Assembly (NCBI GenBank): GCA_025362735.1
Contig: JANYFL010000036.1
Span: 1-64,000, forward strand
DNA from: Betaproteobacteria bacterium
Lineage (GTDB): Bacteria; Pseudomonadota; Gammaproteobacteria; Burkholderiales; Burkholderiaceae_D
Length of the DNA: 64,000 nucleotides
Reading direction: 5' to 3'
Positions 27,801 to 36,334 of this stretch are shown here, in pieces; position 1 is the first letter of the stretch; every line of letters starts with the position of its first letter. A program made the position numbers and the translations under genes. The notes under the pieces are model-generated. The model was not told where the DNA came from. It saw only the letters and a list, made by a program, of their open reading frames with translations, and did no database searches.

Positions 27801-28796
27801 TTACCCAATCAACAAATCCAGCGCCTGACCCCGCCGCCAGAATTTCCAAAAATCACTGCGACGAATCAGTACGTCACGTAACTCATCTTCACCACACAAA
27901 ACCAGACGCAAACGATCACATTGACCGTCGCGCATCTGCTGGAGCACATCCCCCAAACGCAGATCCAGAGCCTGCAAGGCGTTACGCCAGCTACTCCAAT
28001 CCTGTGCGCGTGTCGGCGCGCTGAGATGATCAAAGGTTTCCAGTGCGATTGAAGACGTGCTGTTCAACTTTGTCTGTTTCAACAGGAGCTGACTGGTACT
28101 GATTTTGGCGTAAGGCCACTCGACACGGGTCTGGTGTCCATTGCCAGACAACCAGAGCCCGTTGACCGGCGGTTGACCGACCGCTTCACGCGCCAGATTG
28201 ACCGGATGCGTAAACCAGGTCATTTGAATTTCATTGACCACGCGTTTCCAGACTAATTGATTGGCATCGCTGGAGGAATGAGGCAGCCATTCTGAGATGC
28301 CTTGTCCGATGGCGTGTTCGATGGCAACGCCATGCAGATCGAAGTCGTCGCTACGTTCGATCATCCAGTGCAGTGGTGAAGCGATGTCGAGTTGCCAGCC
28401 ACTTTCCTTCAACACCGGTCGCGCAGCTTCGGCCAGCGCTGCCGCATCATCGTGATTCAAATCGAGCTGGGCCGGATCAAACAGTGTAACGCTGTCGAGA
28501 CCAACCTGCAGAAACACCGGCTCAATCAGCCAGCGCGATGCCGACGTGGCGGGCAAGCCCATGGCCTCAGCCCTTATCGCAGCAAGATTGGGCTCGGTCT
28601 GATCACGCAACAGCCACGCCTGCCATACGGCCAGACTGGCTTCCAGTTCGATGACTGGAATAGATTCCGCAGCATGTGCCGCCAGGAAATTGAGATGAGG
28701 CAGGTTTAAACCGCGCAGCAACTCCGGCGCCGAATCGGTACCGAAATGCGCACGCGGAATCAGGGCGTCGGGGACAAGAAAATCAAGACTGTTCAT
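27801..28796 (-). CDS. RpfE-like (COG4255) protein
   Basis: This 331-residue protein resembles the COG4255 family, sometimes labelled RpfE-type regulatory protein or distant phosphoglycerate-mutase relative. It begins MNSLDFLVPDALIPRAHFG, has an acidic mid-section, and WPYAKISTSQLLL and SFWxFWRRGQ-type motifs near the end. The biochemical role is unknown. In Xanthomonas rpfE lies near recJ, lysS and prfB, and the same genes are neighbours here. The ATG at 28796 is chosen because the upstream extension in this frame has no homologue-like start. It is divergent from lolC. Confidence 0.65.
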   Translation of the reverse strand: MNSLDFLVPDALIPRAHFGTDSAPELLRGLNLPHLNFLAAHAAESIPVIELEASLAVWQAWLLRDQTEPNLAAIRAEAMGLPATSASRWLIEPVFLQVGLDSVTLFDPAQLDLNHDDAAALAEAARPVLKESGWQLDIASPLHWMIERSDDFDLHGVAIEHAIGQGISEWLPHSSSDANQLVWKRVVNEIQMTWFTHPVNLAREAVGQPPVNGLWLSGNGHQTRVEWPYAKISTSQLLLKQTKLNSTSSIALETFDHLSAPTRAQDWSSWRNALQALDLRLGDVLQQMRDGQCDRLRLVLCGEDELRDVLIRRSDFWKFWRRGQALDLLIG

Positions 28797-28897
28797 GAGG
28801 GCGATTGTAGGGGAAAGCACTGCAAGTCCTTCAAGATGTGGAATATGGCAAACTGCGGACTGTCTTTTTATGACTGACCTTTTCGGATTCAACTGTT

Positions 28898-30181
28898 TTG
28901 AAATTCAATCTTCCTTTCGAGTGGCAAGTCGGTATGCGCTACACGCGCGCGAGTCGCCGCAGCGACGGCGTTAAATCCGGCAACGGCTTCATCTCGTTTA
29001 TTTCCGCGATCTCGATGGCTGGCATCGCTCTGGGCGTGGCGGCGCTGATCATCGTACTGTCCGTGATGAACGGTTTCCAGAAAGAAGTGCGCGACCGCAT
29101 GTTGTCGGTGGTCGCGCATATCGAGATTTCTCGCCCTGGTTTCGGTGAACCCACCGGAGCCACCGACTGGGGAACGATTGCCAAAGAGGCAATGCAGGTT
29201 CCGGAAGTGAAGGCTGCGGCTCCCTATATTTCCGGACAGGCCATGCTAACGCGTGATGATGTGGTGCGGGGCGCATTGATACGCGGCGTCATACCCGAAT
29301 CCGAGGCCAATGTTTCGGACATCGCCACCGAAATGCAGTCCGGTCGTTTAACGGATCTGCGCCCCGGCGAGTTCGGCATTGTGTTGGGCCTGGAGATTGC
29401 CCGTTCGCTCGGGGTCATGGTTGGCGACAAGGTCACACTGGTCGCACCACAAGGTCAGATTACGCCAGCAGGGATTGTGCCGCGTCTCAAGCAATTTACG
29501 GTTGTGGGTGTTTTTGCATCGGGTCATTACGAATACGACAGTACGCTGGTGCTGATACATATTGATGACGCACGCAAGTTGTTCCGCCTGGACGATTACA
29601 CCGGCGTTCGCTTGAAGATTAAAGACATGCAGCAGGCGCCCGAAGTGGCAGCCAAGTTGTCGCGCGTCATTTCCAGCAATGTATTGATTCGCGACTGGTC
29701 GCAGCAGAACCGCAACTGGTTCACCGCGGTGCAGGTGGAAAAACGCATGATGTTCATCATCCTCACGCTCATCATTGCCGTGGCGGCATTCAATCTGGTC
29801 TCCACGCTGGTCATGACCGTTACCGACAAACAAGCGGACATCGCGATCCTGCGTACCTTGGGTGCATCACCGCGTTCGGTGCAGGCCATTTTTGTCATTC
29901 AAGGCGCGCTGGTAGGCTTGATCGGTTGCGGACTTGGCGTTGGTTTGGGTGTGTTGGTTTCGCTCAATATTGATGTCATCGTCCCCTTCATTGAACGCAT
30001 ATTTGGGGTCAGCTTCATTCCAAAAGACGTCTATTTCGTCAATAGCCTGCCATCTGATTTGCGCTGGGATGATGTGACCACCATCGGCATTGTGTCGGTC
30101 GTTCTAAGTCTGCTCGCAACGCTGTATCCAAGCTGGCGCGCGGCCAAGGTGCAACCGGCACAGGCGTTGCGGTATGAATAA
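28898..30181 (+). CDS. lolC: Lipoprotein-releasing ABC transporter permease
   Basis: LolC/E is the membrane part of the LolCDE complex, which frees mature lipoproteins from the inner membrane for transfer to LolA. The 427-residue protein has one N-terminal helix (residues 32-60, MAGIALGVAALIIVLSVMNG), a periplasmic domain of about 200 residues and three C-terminal helices, with FKAVAFNLVSTLVMTVTDKQ-like coupling region before the second. The start is TTG at 28898 in a weak ribosome site; the next ATG is 12 codons in. The single-gene LolF type used by many betaproteobacteria is possible. lolD follows after a repeat. Confidence 0.92.
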   Translation: MKFNLPFEWQVGMRYTRASRRSDGVKSGNGFISFISAISMAGIALGVAALIIVLSVMNGFQKEVRDRMLSVVAHIEISRPGFGEPTGATDWGTIAKEAMQVPEVKAAAPYISGQAMLTRDDVVRGALIRGVIPESEANVSDIATEMQSGRLTDLRPGEFGIVLGLEIARSLGVMVGDKVTLVAPQGQITPAGIVPRLKQFTVVGVFASGHYEYDSTLVLIHIDDARKLFRLDDYTGVRLKIKDMQQAPEVAAKLSRVISSNVLIRDWSQQNRNWFTAVQVEKRMMFIILTLIIAVAAFNLVSTLVMTVTDKQADIAILRTLGASPRSVQAIFVIQGALVGLIGCGLGVGLGVLVSLNIDVIVPFIERIFGVSFIPKDVYFVNSLPSDLRWDDVTTIGIVSVVLSLLATLYPSWRAAKVQPAQALRYE

Positions 30182-30186
30182 ATTCT

Positions 30187-30273
30187 GCCCTCACCCCAAC
30201 CCTCTCCCGCTGATGCGGGCGAGGGAGCTTTTGTCCCCTCTCCACGATCACGGGGAGAGGGCTAGGGTGAGGG
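30187..30273. repeat. CCCTCACCCCAACCC inverted repeat between lolC and lolD
   Basis: Arm CCCTCACCCCAACCCTCTCC (from about 30188) pairs with GGAGAGGGCTAGGGTGAGGG (to 30273). Each half also forms its own small hairpin. The element is a known type of dispersed intergenic repeat. It separates two genes of one complex on one strand, so it may act on the stability of the transcript between lolC and lolD. Confidence 0.9.
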
Positions 30274-30295
30274 AAAGTTTTTCGAAAAAATCAAT

Positions 30296-30964
30296 ATGAC
30301 CACCGTTCTCCACTGCGAGCATCTCTCCAAAGTGTTTGGCTCTGGCCCTAGTGCGGTCGAAGTACTGCGCGATGTCAGCATTAACATCGTTGCCGGTGAA
30401 ACCGTTGCCATCGTCGGTGCCTCCGGCTCCGGCAAAAGCACGCTGCTGCATCTGCTCGGCGGACTCGACCAACCCAGTGCAGGTAAAGTCGAAATCGACG
30501 GCAAGGATTTTTCGTCCTTGTCTGAAGACGTTCGCGGCGCCGTGCGCAATCGTCGCCTTGGTTTTGTTTACCAGTTCCATCATCTGCTGCCGGAATTTTC
30601 TGCGCTCGACAATGTGGCGATGCCGCTACGTATCCGGCGTTTGTCGCTGCAAGATGCGCGTGAACAAGCCGAAGAAATTCTCAAGCGTGTCGGCCTCGGC
30701 CACCGGCTCGAACACCGTCCCGGCGAACTCTCCGGTGGTGAGCGTCAGCGCGCCGCACTCGCCCGCGCATTGGTGACTCGGCCCGCCTGCGTGCTGGCCG
30801 ACGAACCCACCGGCAATCTGGATCGTGGCACGGCGCAGGACATGTTTGCGCTATTGACCGAACTGAATCAAATCTATTCCACCAGTTTTGTTGTGGTCAC
30901 GCATGACCTTGAACTGGCTGCGAAGATGGGGCGTACTTTGTCGTTGAAGGATGGAGTGCTTTAG
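30296..30964 (+). CDS. lolD: Lipoprotein-releasing ABC transporter ATPase
   Basis: LolD powers lipoprotein release by LolCDE. The 222-residue protein has Walker [10 protein letters not shown], a Q-loop in [23 protein letters not shown] (the LolD form), the signature LSGGERQR, Walker B VLADEPTG and the H-loop VVTHD. The length is normal. It lies 114 bases after lolC, with a hairpin-forming repeat in between, and is the last gene of the operon. Confidence 0.95.
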   Translation: MTTVLHCEHLSKVFGSGPSAVEVLRDVSINIVAGETVAIVGASGSGKSTLLHLLGGLDQPSAGKVEIDGKDFSSLSEDVRGAVRNRRLGFVYQFHHLLPEFSALDNVAMPLRIRRLSLQDAREQAEEILKRVGLGHRLEHRPGELSGGERQRAALARALVTRPACVLADEPTGNLDRGTAQDMFALLTELNQIYSTSFVVVTHDLELAAKMGRTLSLKDGVL

Positions 30965-30989
30965 GGCATTCAAAGGTAAGGGTTGCCCC

Positions 30990-31193
30990 TTCAATACGCC
31001 CTGCGGTCTACTCAGGATGAACGGACGGTAGGCCTTTGTCTTAACTGACCAAGAACCGTTCGTTCCTTCGACAAGCTCAGGACAGGCTCTGAGTAGGCAA
31101 TTTATTGCCGTATCGAAGGACAGTCGCAGGCTTCCATACGTCGTTCCTGCGTAGGCAGGAACCCAGTGCTTTAACGTCGCTGGAATGACGACT
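30990..31193. repeat. Mixed fragments of dispersed intergenic repeats
   Basis: The gap 30965-31216 has pieces of two common repeat types. One is TTCCTTCGACAAGCTCAGGA with a shorter inverted partner around 31010 (CTCAGGATGAACGG). The other is CGTCGTTCCTGCGTAGGCAG (from 31140) with CTGGAATGACGAC as its opposite arm near 31180. No gene is seen. These mark the left border of an accessory stretch. Confidence 0.7.
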
Positions 31194-31216
31194 TAATCAG
31201 AGTTTTCGCATTGTTC

Positions 31217-31612
31217 CTAAAGCAGCTTCACCCCAGTCAATCCGCGCATTGCCCGGTCAAAACTGCGCGTGTATTCATACCCCGCCGCAGAATTTTTAGC
31301 GGCGATCAGACAGTCCGAAAAATCTGCTGCCGATGATTCATACATCGTTACAGCCGCCTGAAGCACAGTTCGGTTCTCGAATGAAAAAGTAGCCGTATTC
31401 AGCAGGCTATGCAGGGTCAGCAGCAGGTCGGGTTTTTCACAATCGTAAGCCGCGCGCAGGGTCCAGAGCGTTTCGGCTAGGACAATGTCGTTGATGAATA
31501 CTTCCCCATCGCTATCGTCGAACTTCTCCAGTTCACGTCTGGCCTTGGCTGCTTGTGCTGCATCCTCCTCCAGCAATAGCCGCAGAAGCACATTGGTATC
31601 CAGCGCAATCAT
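31217..31612 (-). CDS. vapC: PIN-domain toxin
   Basis: This 131-residue PIN-domain RNase has the acidic sites MIALDTNVLLRLL (Asp), NDIVLAETLWTL (Glu), SSAADFSDCLIAAKN (Asp) and a final Asp in TRSFDRAM. It starts 5 bases after the stop of an AbrB-type antitoxin gene. The pair is a VapBC system in the type II toxin-antitoxin group, unrelated in antitoxin type to the one at 21983-22686. It lies next to a gene for an Mrr-type endonuclease. Confidence 0.87.
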   Translation of the reverse strand: MIALDTNVLLRLLLEEDAAQAAKARRELEKFDDSDGEVFINDIVLAETLWTLRAAYDCEKPDLLLTLHSLLNTATFSFENRTVLQAAVTMYESSAADFSDCLIAAKNSAAGYEYTRSFDRAMRGLTGVKLL

Positions 31613-31617
31613 GCTGC

Positions 31618-31899
31618 TTATTTCTTGGAGATGGGTGACGATTTCTTGATTCCTGGCTGATGTTTTTGCGCAAGATGTTTGCCGACAGCTGTGTTCATCT
31701 GCTCAATCGTCACCGGCTTTCGTCCACTGCGCTTGAGCAGCCCCGCAACGGCTGTCGCAGAGCGAGCCAGCGTCCGCACCGTTACGGTACCGTCAGGTTG
31801 AAGCAGGAAGTCCAGCTTGCTGCCCGCATCCAGCTTGAGTTGGTCGCGGATTTTCTTTGGCAAGGTAATCTGGCCCTTGCTGGTCATGGTGGCGAGCAT
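31618..31899 (-). CDS. AbrB/MazE-type antitoxin
   Basis: This 93-residue protein begins MLATMTSKGQITLPKKIRDQ, the swapped-hairpin AbrB DNA-binding fold, and continues LDAGSKLDFLLQPDGTVTV. The basic, flexible C-terminus (KHQPGIKKSSPISKK) is likely the toxin-binding part. ATG at 31899 is chosen because AAGGA lies just upstream, whereas the longer frame to 31986 runs through an AT-rich leader. It should repress the operon and neutralise the PIN toxin downstream. Confidence 0.85.
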   Translation of the reverse strand: MLATMTSKGQITLPKKIRDQLKLDAGSKLDFLLQPDGTVTVRTLARSATAVAGLLKRSGRKPVTIEQMNTAVGKHLAQKHQPGIKKSSPISKK

Positions 31900-32075
31900 G
31901 ATGCAATCCTTTTTTTTTGAAAAATTCCTTTCCAATTTAAATTGGAAAGAAAAAATGTCAATTGGCTTTCCTTGGAAAATTGGCATGGAACCTTATAGAT
32001 TGGGCAACTCCTCTGGCAGAATACGGCTGCGGTACCGATTGTTATGCTTACTTATACGTGACTACTTGACCCACT

Positions 32076-32933
32076 ATGCCCTTGACCATGCTTCCCACTT
32101 ACGATGATTTGATGAACCCGCTTTTGGAGGCACTACGGAAGCTTGGAGGTTCAGGGTCGATTGAGGAAATTTACGCCAAGACGGTGGAGATAATCGGATT
32201 ACCCGAGGAAATTCTTGCGCAACTTCACGATCCTGATAAGAGCAGCCAAACCGAAGTCGGGTATCGACTCGCTTGGGCGCGAACCTATCTCAGGAAGTAT
32301 GGGTTCCTTGAAAACTCAAGCCGTGGAGTCTGGTCGCTGACGGAAAAAGCAAGGACGCTTGAAACTGTGGATTCCATAGAAGTTGTTCGCTTTGTTCGTG
32401 CTCTCGACAAACAAGACGCTCCGAAAAAGCGACCGCCTGACGAAACTGCACGTGAATTGTCCGAAGAGGAAGGATGGAAAGACAAACTATCTGCCGTTCT
32501 AACTCAAAAACTCGACCCAGCAGGTTTTGAGCGATTGGTTCAGCGCATTTTGCGTGAATCCGGCTTTATTCATGTTGAGGTGACGGGCCGCACTGGCGAT
32601 GGCGGAATTGACGGAAAAGGCATTGCTCGTATCCACGGTTTTATGAGCTTTCACGTTCTATTCCAATGCAAACGATACAAAGGCTCCGTTGCAGCCGGCG
32701 AGGTTCGTGATTTTCGCGGTGCGATGGTTGGTCGTGCTGACAAGGGTTTGTTTATTACAACAGGCTCTTTCACGCCAGCCGCTGTGAAAGAGGCAACAAG
32801 AGACGGTGCACCCCCAATTGATCTTGTCGATGGCGATGAGCTTGCAGAGAAACTGAAAGAATTGGCACTAGGCGTAAAAACTGAACTCGTCGAACGCGTC
32901 AGTGTTGATGCGGCATGGTTCGAGAGCCTGTGA
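32076..32933 (+). CDS. Mrr-type restriction endonuclease
   Basis: This 285-residue protein has an N-terminal winged-helix part (residues 5-95, the Mrr N-terminal domain) and a C-terminal PD-(D/E)xK nuclease domain (about 140-260). The catalytic pieces are the Asp in GDGGIDGKG and the Q-x-K in FQCKRYKG. Mrr enzymes cut methylated DNA and often act against foreign DNA. No methyltransferase is next to it. The ATG at 32088 is an equally good start. A toxin-antitoxin pair upstream and a repeat cluster downstream place it in an accessory patch. Confidence 0.87.
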   Translation: MPLTMLPTYDDLMNPLLEALRKLGGSGSIEEIYAKTVEIIGLPEEILAQLHDPDKSSQTEVGYRLAWARTYLRKYGFLENSSRGVWSLTEKARTLETVDSIEVVRFVRALDKQDAPKKRPPDETARELSEEEGWKDKLSAVLTQKLDPAGFERLVQRILRESGFIHVEVTGRTGDGGIDGKGIARIHGFMSFHVLFQCKRYKGSVAAGEVRDFRGAMVGRADKGLFITTGSFTPAAVKEATRDGAPPIDLVDGDELAEKLKELALGVKTELVERVSVDAAWFESL

Positions 32934-33390
32934 CGCATAAACACTCTGCAAGAGTAGGGTGGGCAAAGCGCAGCGTGCCCACGGTATACCTCTGATCTAC
33001 ATATCGAGCCGGGGGTTGCCCGGCGGCAACTTACTTTCTTTGTCTTGCCAAAGAAAGTAAGCAAAGAAAGTCGCGCCCGCTGCAGCGCCCTTTGGGTTCC
33101 CACGCAGTCAACACAACAGACGGCGGACATCGGAAACTCGCTACGCTCAAACACCGATGCCCGACAGCCCGTCTGTTGCGCCGACTGCGTGGCGCTGTAG
33201 AGGGTAGGTGTGGGTGCACTACGTTGGTTGGGATGACAACTTGAGTCGAGACTTGTAGGGCGGATGAGCATAGCGTTATCCGCCACAAAAGGAACATGAT
33301 CAAAACAATGGCGGATAACGCTGCGCTCATCCGCCCTACCCGGGGTCGTATATGGCCTGAAGTAAGGCAACGAGTGCCGCACCGTTCTCC
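32934..33390. repeat. Mosaic of three intergenic repeat families
   Basis: Three elements lie end to end. At about 32955-32985, GTAGGGTGGGCAAAGCGCAG with GTGCCCACGG. At about 33010-33200, a GTTGCCCGGCGGCAACTTAC element with AAAGAAAGTAAGCAAAGAAAG tracts and CTTACTTTCTTTG opposite them. At 33255-33339, an inverted repeat whose 31-base arms (GTAGGGCGGATGAGC...; 33255-33285 and 33309-33339) differ at two positions. No gene is seen in this 457-base gap. Confidence 0.85.
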
Positions 33391-34971
33391 TTACTTCGGC
33401 CTCACCCCGATAAAGCTACTCGCCTTGCTGGGATCGCCGCTCTTGTAGCGGGTTCGCACTGGGTAAGGAAACACCGGACGTGAAAACAGGATGTCGCTTT
33501 CTGGCACCGGAAACGCTCTGCGCCAATCCGGATTTGCTGGATCGGGCTTGGCTTTCACTGCGAGCAATTTGTCGGGGGCGACGCCTTGTTCCACCCAGGC
33601 TTCCAGTGCGGAGAGGTAGTCGATGGTGTCGGCGCCCGGTCCACCGAGGCAGTGATCCATATCGGGGATCATGAACAGGCGCATGAAATCTTGCGTGTTG
33701 GCTTCACCGCCCATCTGACGCACGACGGATTCGTAATAGTCCACGGCCTGACTTGGCATGACCATGCGATCAAGCCAGCCTTGATAGAAAATGAACTTGG
33801 CGCCGCTTTCCTTGAAGTGACGCAGATCGGGATTGCCTGCGCTATACAGGGTTTCGATCATGCCGAGGCGCTTGCGGTCACGTTCCCAGTCGAAGTCCGA
33901 CAGTTTCCATGACGGGCCCGGATCGGGCATGAAGGACATGTAGCGAAATTCTTCGTGCATCCAGGCGTCGTAACTGGACGGCGTGCCGTCGGTACCCGCC
34001 AGAAAATCGGGCCACGAATATTCTGTGCCGCGCTCGCTTCCGCCGGTGAAGGTGGGCTTGCCTTTGGAATCCTGTTGACCCGTATAAACCTTGTCGATGG
34101 CCTCGGCTTGCTGCTGCGTAATGCAGGTATCGGTTTTGCCGGCTTTGCAGATCAACGAAGAAGGTTTGAACTTGCAGTCGCGCGGATCGCCAATCAAGCC
34201 ATCCTTGAGGCCATCGTTCATGTCGCAGGCTGCGACGACGGCTTTATTCACCATCAACAATTCCGCTGGCGTAAACAGGGGTTTGTTATTCGGGCTTAAA
34301 GATTGCACCGTCCAGACCAGTCCCAGTCCGTTGCCGGTCTGGCTAACCGGTGGCGCGCCACCGATGATGCCGTCAAAGTCATAGGGAAATCGTTGCGCAG
34401 AAACCAGTGCCTGGCGACCACCGGTCGAACAGCCCACAAAGTAGGAACGCTTCGGAGCTTCTTTATAAAACGCAGTGGCAATTGCGCGTCCGGCTAATGC
34501 GGTCACGTGCGTGGCGCGATAACCAAAGTCGATCTTGCCTTGCAGATTGTTATACGCCCACGCGGCATCTTTGCCGGTTGACTTGTGACCCATGTCGCTG
34601 ACGATGCAGGCGTAGCCGCGTGCAATCAAGTTGTCGCAAATCGCCACATTGCTCAGGCTGCCGCAAAACCCGCCACAGCCATATTCGAGAAACTTGCCGT
34701 TCCAGTTTTCCAGCGGCATATGAATCTGGATACCCACGGTCGGCATGACATAGCCAACGGCTTCGCAGTAAGCCGGAATTTTTCCGGATGCGGCAATGAT
34801 CTGCGCCGACGTCACGTGACTGGGCGCGTCCAACACCTGACCAAAGTCGATGCTGGTCAGTTTTTTACAGGCCGCCGGATAGTCAATCATCGCGCTTTGC
34901 GCCGCGTGCATCGGCAGGAATTGGAATCCGAGGATCAGCAGCAACACATAGCGGTAGAGGAAGCGGGACAT
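33391..34971 (-). CDS. Tannase/feruloyl esterase family protein
   Basis: This 526-residue protein has a signal peptide ending in HAAQSA, so it is exported. The alpha/beta-hydrolase core carries the nucleophile Ser in GCSTGGRQ, with an adjacent Cys, and His in DMDHCLGG with an adjacent Cys; that Cys pair is the disulphide typical of tannases and feruloyl esterases. The oxyanion and lid region lies around YGCGGFCGSLSN. Substrates may be gallate esters, feruloyl esters or terephthalate-like esters; none can be chosen from the sequence. It is a single gene, set between repeats and the mltB operon. Confidence 0.86.
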   Translation of the reverse strand: MSRFLYRYVLLLILGFQFLPMHAAQSAMIDYPAACKKLTSIDFGQVLDAPSHVTSAQIIAASGKIPAYCEAVGYVMPTVGIQIHMPLENWNGKFLEYGCGGFCGSLSNVAICDNLIARGYACIVSDMGHKSTGKDAAWAYNNLQGKIDFGYRATHVTALAGRAIATAFYKEAPKRSYFVGCSTGGRQALVSAQRFPYDFDGIIGGAPPVSQTGNGLGLVWTVQSLSPNNKPLFTPAELLMVNKAVVAACDMNDGLKDGLIGDPRDCKFKPSSLICKAGKTDTCITQQQAEAIDKVYTGQQDSKGKPTFTGGSERGTEYSWPDFLAGTDGTPSSYDAWMHEEFRYMSFMPDPGPSWKLSDFDWERDRKRLGMIETLYSAGNPDLRHFKESGAKFIFYQGWLDRMVMPSQAVDYYESVVRQMGGEANTQDFMRLFMIPDMDHCLGGPGADTIDYLSALEAWVEQGVAPDKLLAVKAKPDPANPDWRRAFPVPESDILFSRPVFPYPVRTRYKSGDPSKASSFIGVRPK

Positions 34972-35143
34972 GAGACACCTATTGGTAAAGGGGAATTGCG
35001 GAACGATCTCACTGGAAAGATAGATGAGCTGGTCTCAAACCCACATTTTTTTTAGAGTTTATTCGCCATGCAATCTTGCCGACCCTCAGGACTACACGAC
35101 CATCCGCGCCATTTCCTGTGCAAAAACCGGTTTCTGATATTTC

Positions 35144-36334
35144 TTATTGGCTTTGAGGCACGGGGTCAGGGTCCATTGCATTGCGTATCGCCGTTCCCAA
35201 TTCAATCACCGACATCGCATAAAAATAGCTGCGGTTATAGCGGGTGATCACATAAAAATTCTGCGTACCCAAAACGTATTCGGTGGGATAGATGGAACCG
35301 TCGCGGCTTTGGTTGGGCAGGTCGATCAGTGCGAGTTTGAGATCGGGCGGGATAGGACTCGTCGGTATCAGACCGGCGTTTTTCAAATCATCGGCGGTCA
35401 ATGTGGGTTCGCCGCCCGCATCAACCAGACGCGCAATGTCGTCCGCGTGTGTATCGGGAGAGGGCATAATGACGGGATAATTCGTAGCCAGACCGCGCTG
35501 CCAGCCGTGCTGCACCAGAAAATTGGCAACGCTGCCAATGGCGTCGTCGGCACTGGCAAGCAAATCGGTGTGACCGTCACCGTCGTAGTCAATGCCGTAG
35601 CGCCGGTAACTGCCGGGCATGAATTGGGGCATGCCGATCGCGCCTGCGAACGAACCACGCAAGGCGAGCAGGTCAATGTCGTTGCTGCGCGCGAACAGCA
35701 GATAGTCTTCCAGCTGCTCGCGGAAGAATGCAGAGCGATCACGCCCGGTTTTCGGATAGTCGAAAGCCAGGGTGGTGAGGGTATCAATCAAGCGGAAGTC
35801 GCCGGTGTTGCGACCGTAGATGGTTTCGACGCCGATGATGCCGACAATGATTTCTTCCGGTACGCCGAATTCATTGGCAGCGCGCGTCAAGGTTTCGGCA
35901 TGGTCATGCCAGAACTGCACACCCGCGCTGATGCGTCGGGGTTCAATGAAGCGTGAGCGATAGACCCGCCAATTCTTGACGACGGTTCCTGTCGGTGCAA
36001 TGGCCGGTGTCATCAGTTTGACTACGCCTTCGCTGTAGTGCGCCTGGGCGAATAACTGTTCCAGTTCACTACGCTCGAAGCCGCGCTTGCTCACCATCTC
36101 GTCGATGAAGCGAATGACCTCGGCCTGAGTTTGATAGGGCGGACGTGTTTCGGTTTTGACATGAACCGCTTTTCTGGATTTCTTTTTGACTGCGCTCGTT
36201 TTTTTGTTTGAGCCTGAATGGGTTGCTGCATGAACCGGTATGAAGCTAGCCAGGCTCGCGACAAGGATCAAACGGGCAAGATGAAGTGTGGGGCTTCGAA
36301 GCGCGCGCATCAGCTGCGCAATTGGGTGATGCAT
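35144..36334 (-). CDS. mltB: Membrane-bound-type lytic transglycosylase B
   Basis: MltB cuts the MurNAc-GlcNAc bond in peptidoglycan with formation of an anhydro ring. The 396-residue protein has a signal peptide ending in VHAAT and a Lys-rich linker, but no lipobox Cys, so it should be soluble in the periplasm. The catalytic Glu is in GVETIYGRNTGDF, and SFAGAIGMPQFMPGSYRRY and DYDGDG follow. The start (36334) lies inside the end of the TgpA gene (25-base overlap), so it is the last gene of the moxR operon. Confidence 0.93.
   Translation of the reverse strand: MHHPIAQLMRALRSPTLHLARLILVASLASFIPVHAATHSGSNKKTSAVKKKSRKAVHVKTETRPPYQTQAEVIRFIDEMVSKRGFERSELEQLFAQAHYSEGVVKLMTPAIAPTGTVVKNWRVYRSRFIEPRRISAGVQFWHDHAETLTRAANEFGVPEEIIVGIIGVETIYGRNTGDFRLIDTLTTLAFDYPKTGRDRSAFFREQLEDYLLFARSNDIDLLALRGSFAGAIGMPQFMPGSYRRYGIDYDGDGHTDLLASADDAIGSVANFLVQHGWQRGLATNYPVIMPSPDTHADDIARLVDAGGEPTLTADDLKNAGLIPTSPIPPDLKLALIDLPNQSRDGSIYPTEYVLGTQNFYVITRYNRSYFYAMSVIELGTAIRNAMDPDPVPQSQ

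Noticed and set aside
32651-33382. A 243-codon minus-strand frame over the end of the Mrr gene and the repeat cluster.
   Set aside because: Most of it is translated repeat sequence and the rest is antisense to the Mrr gene; no ribosome site or domain is seen.
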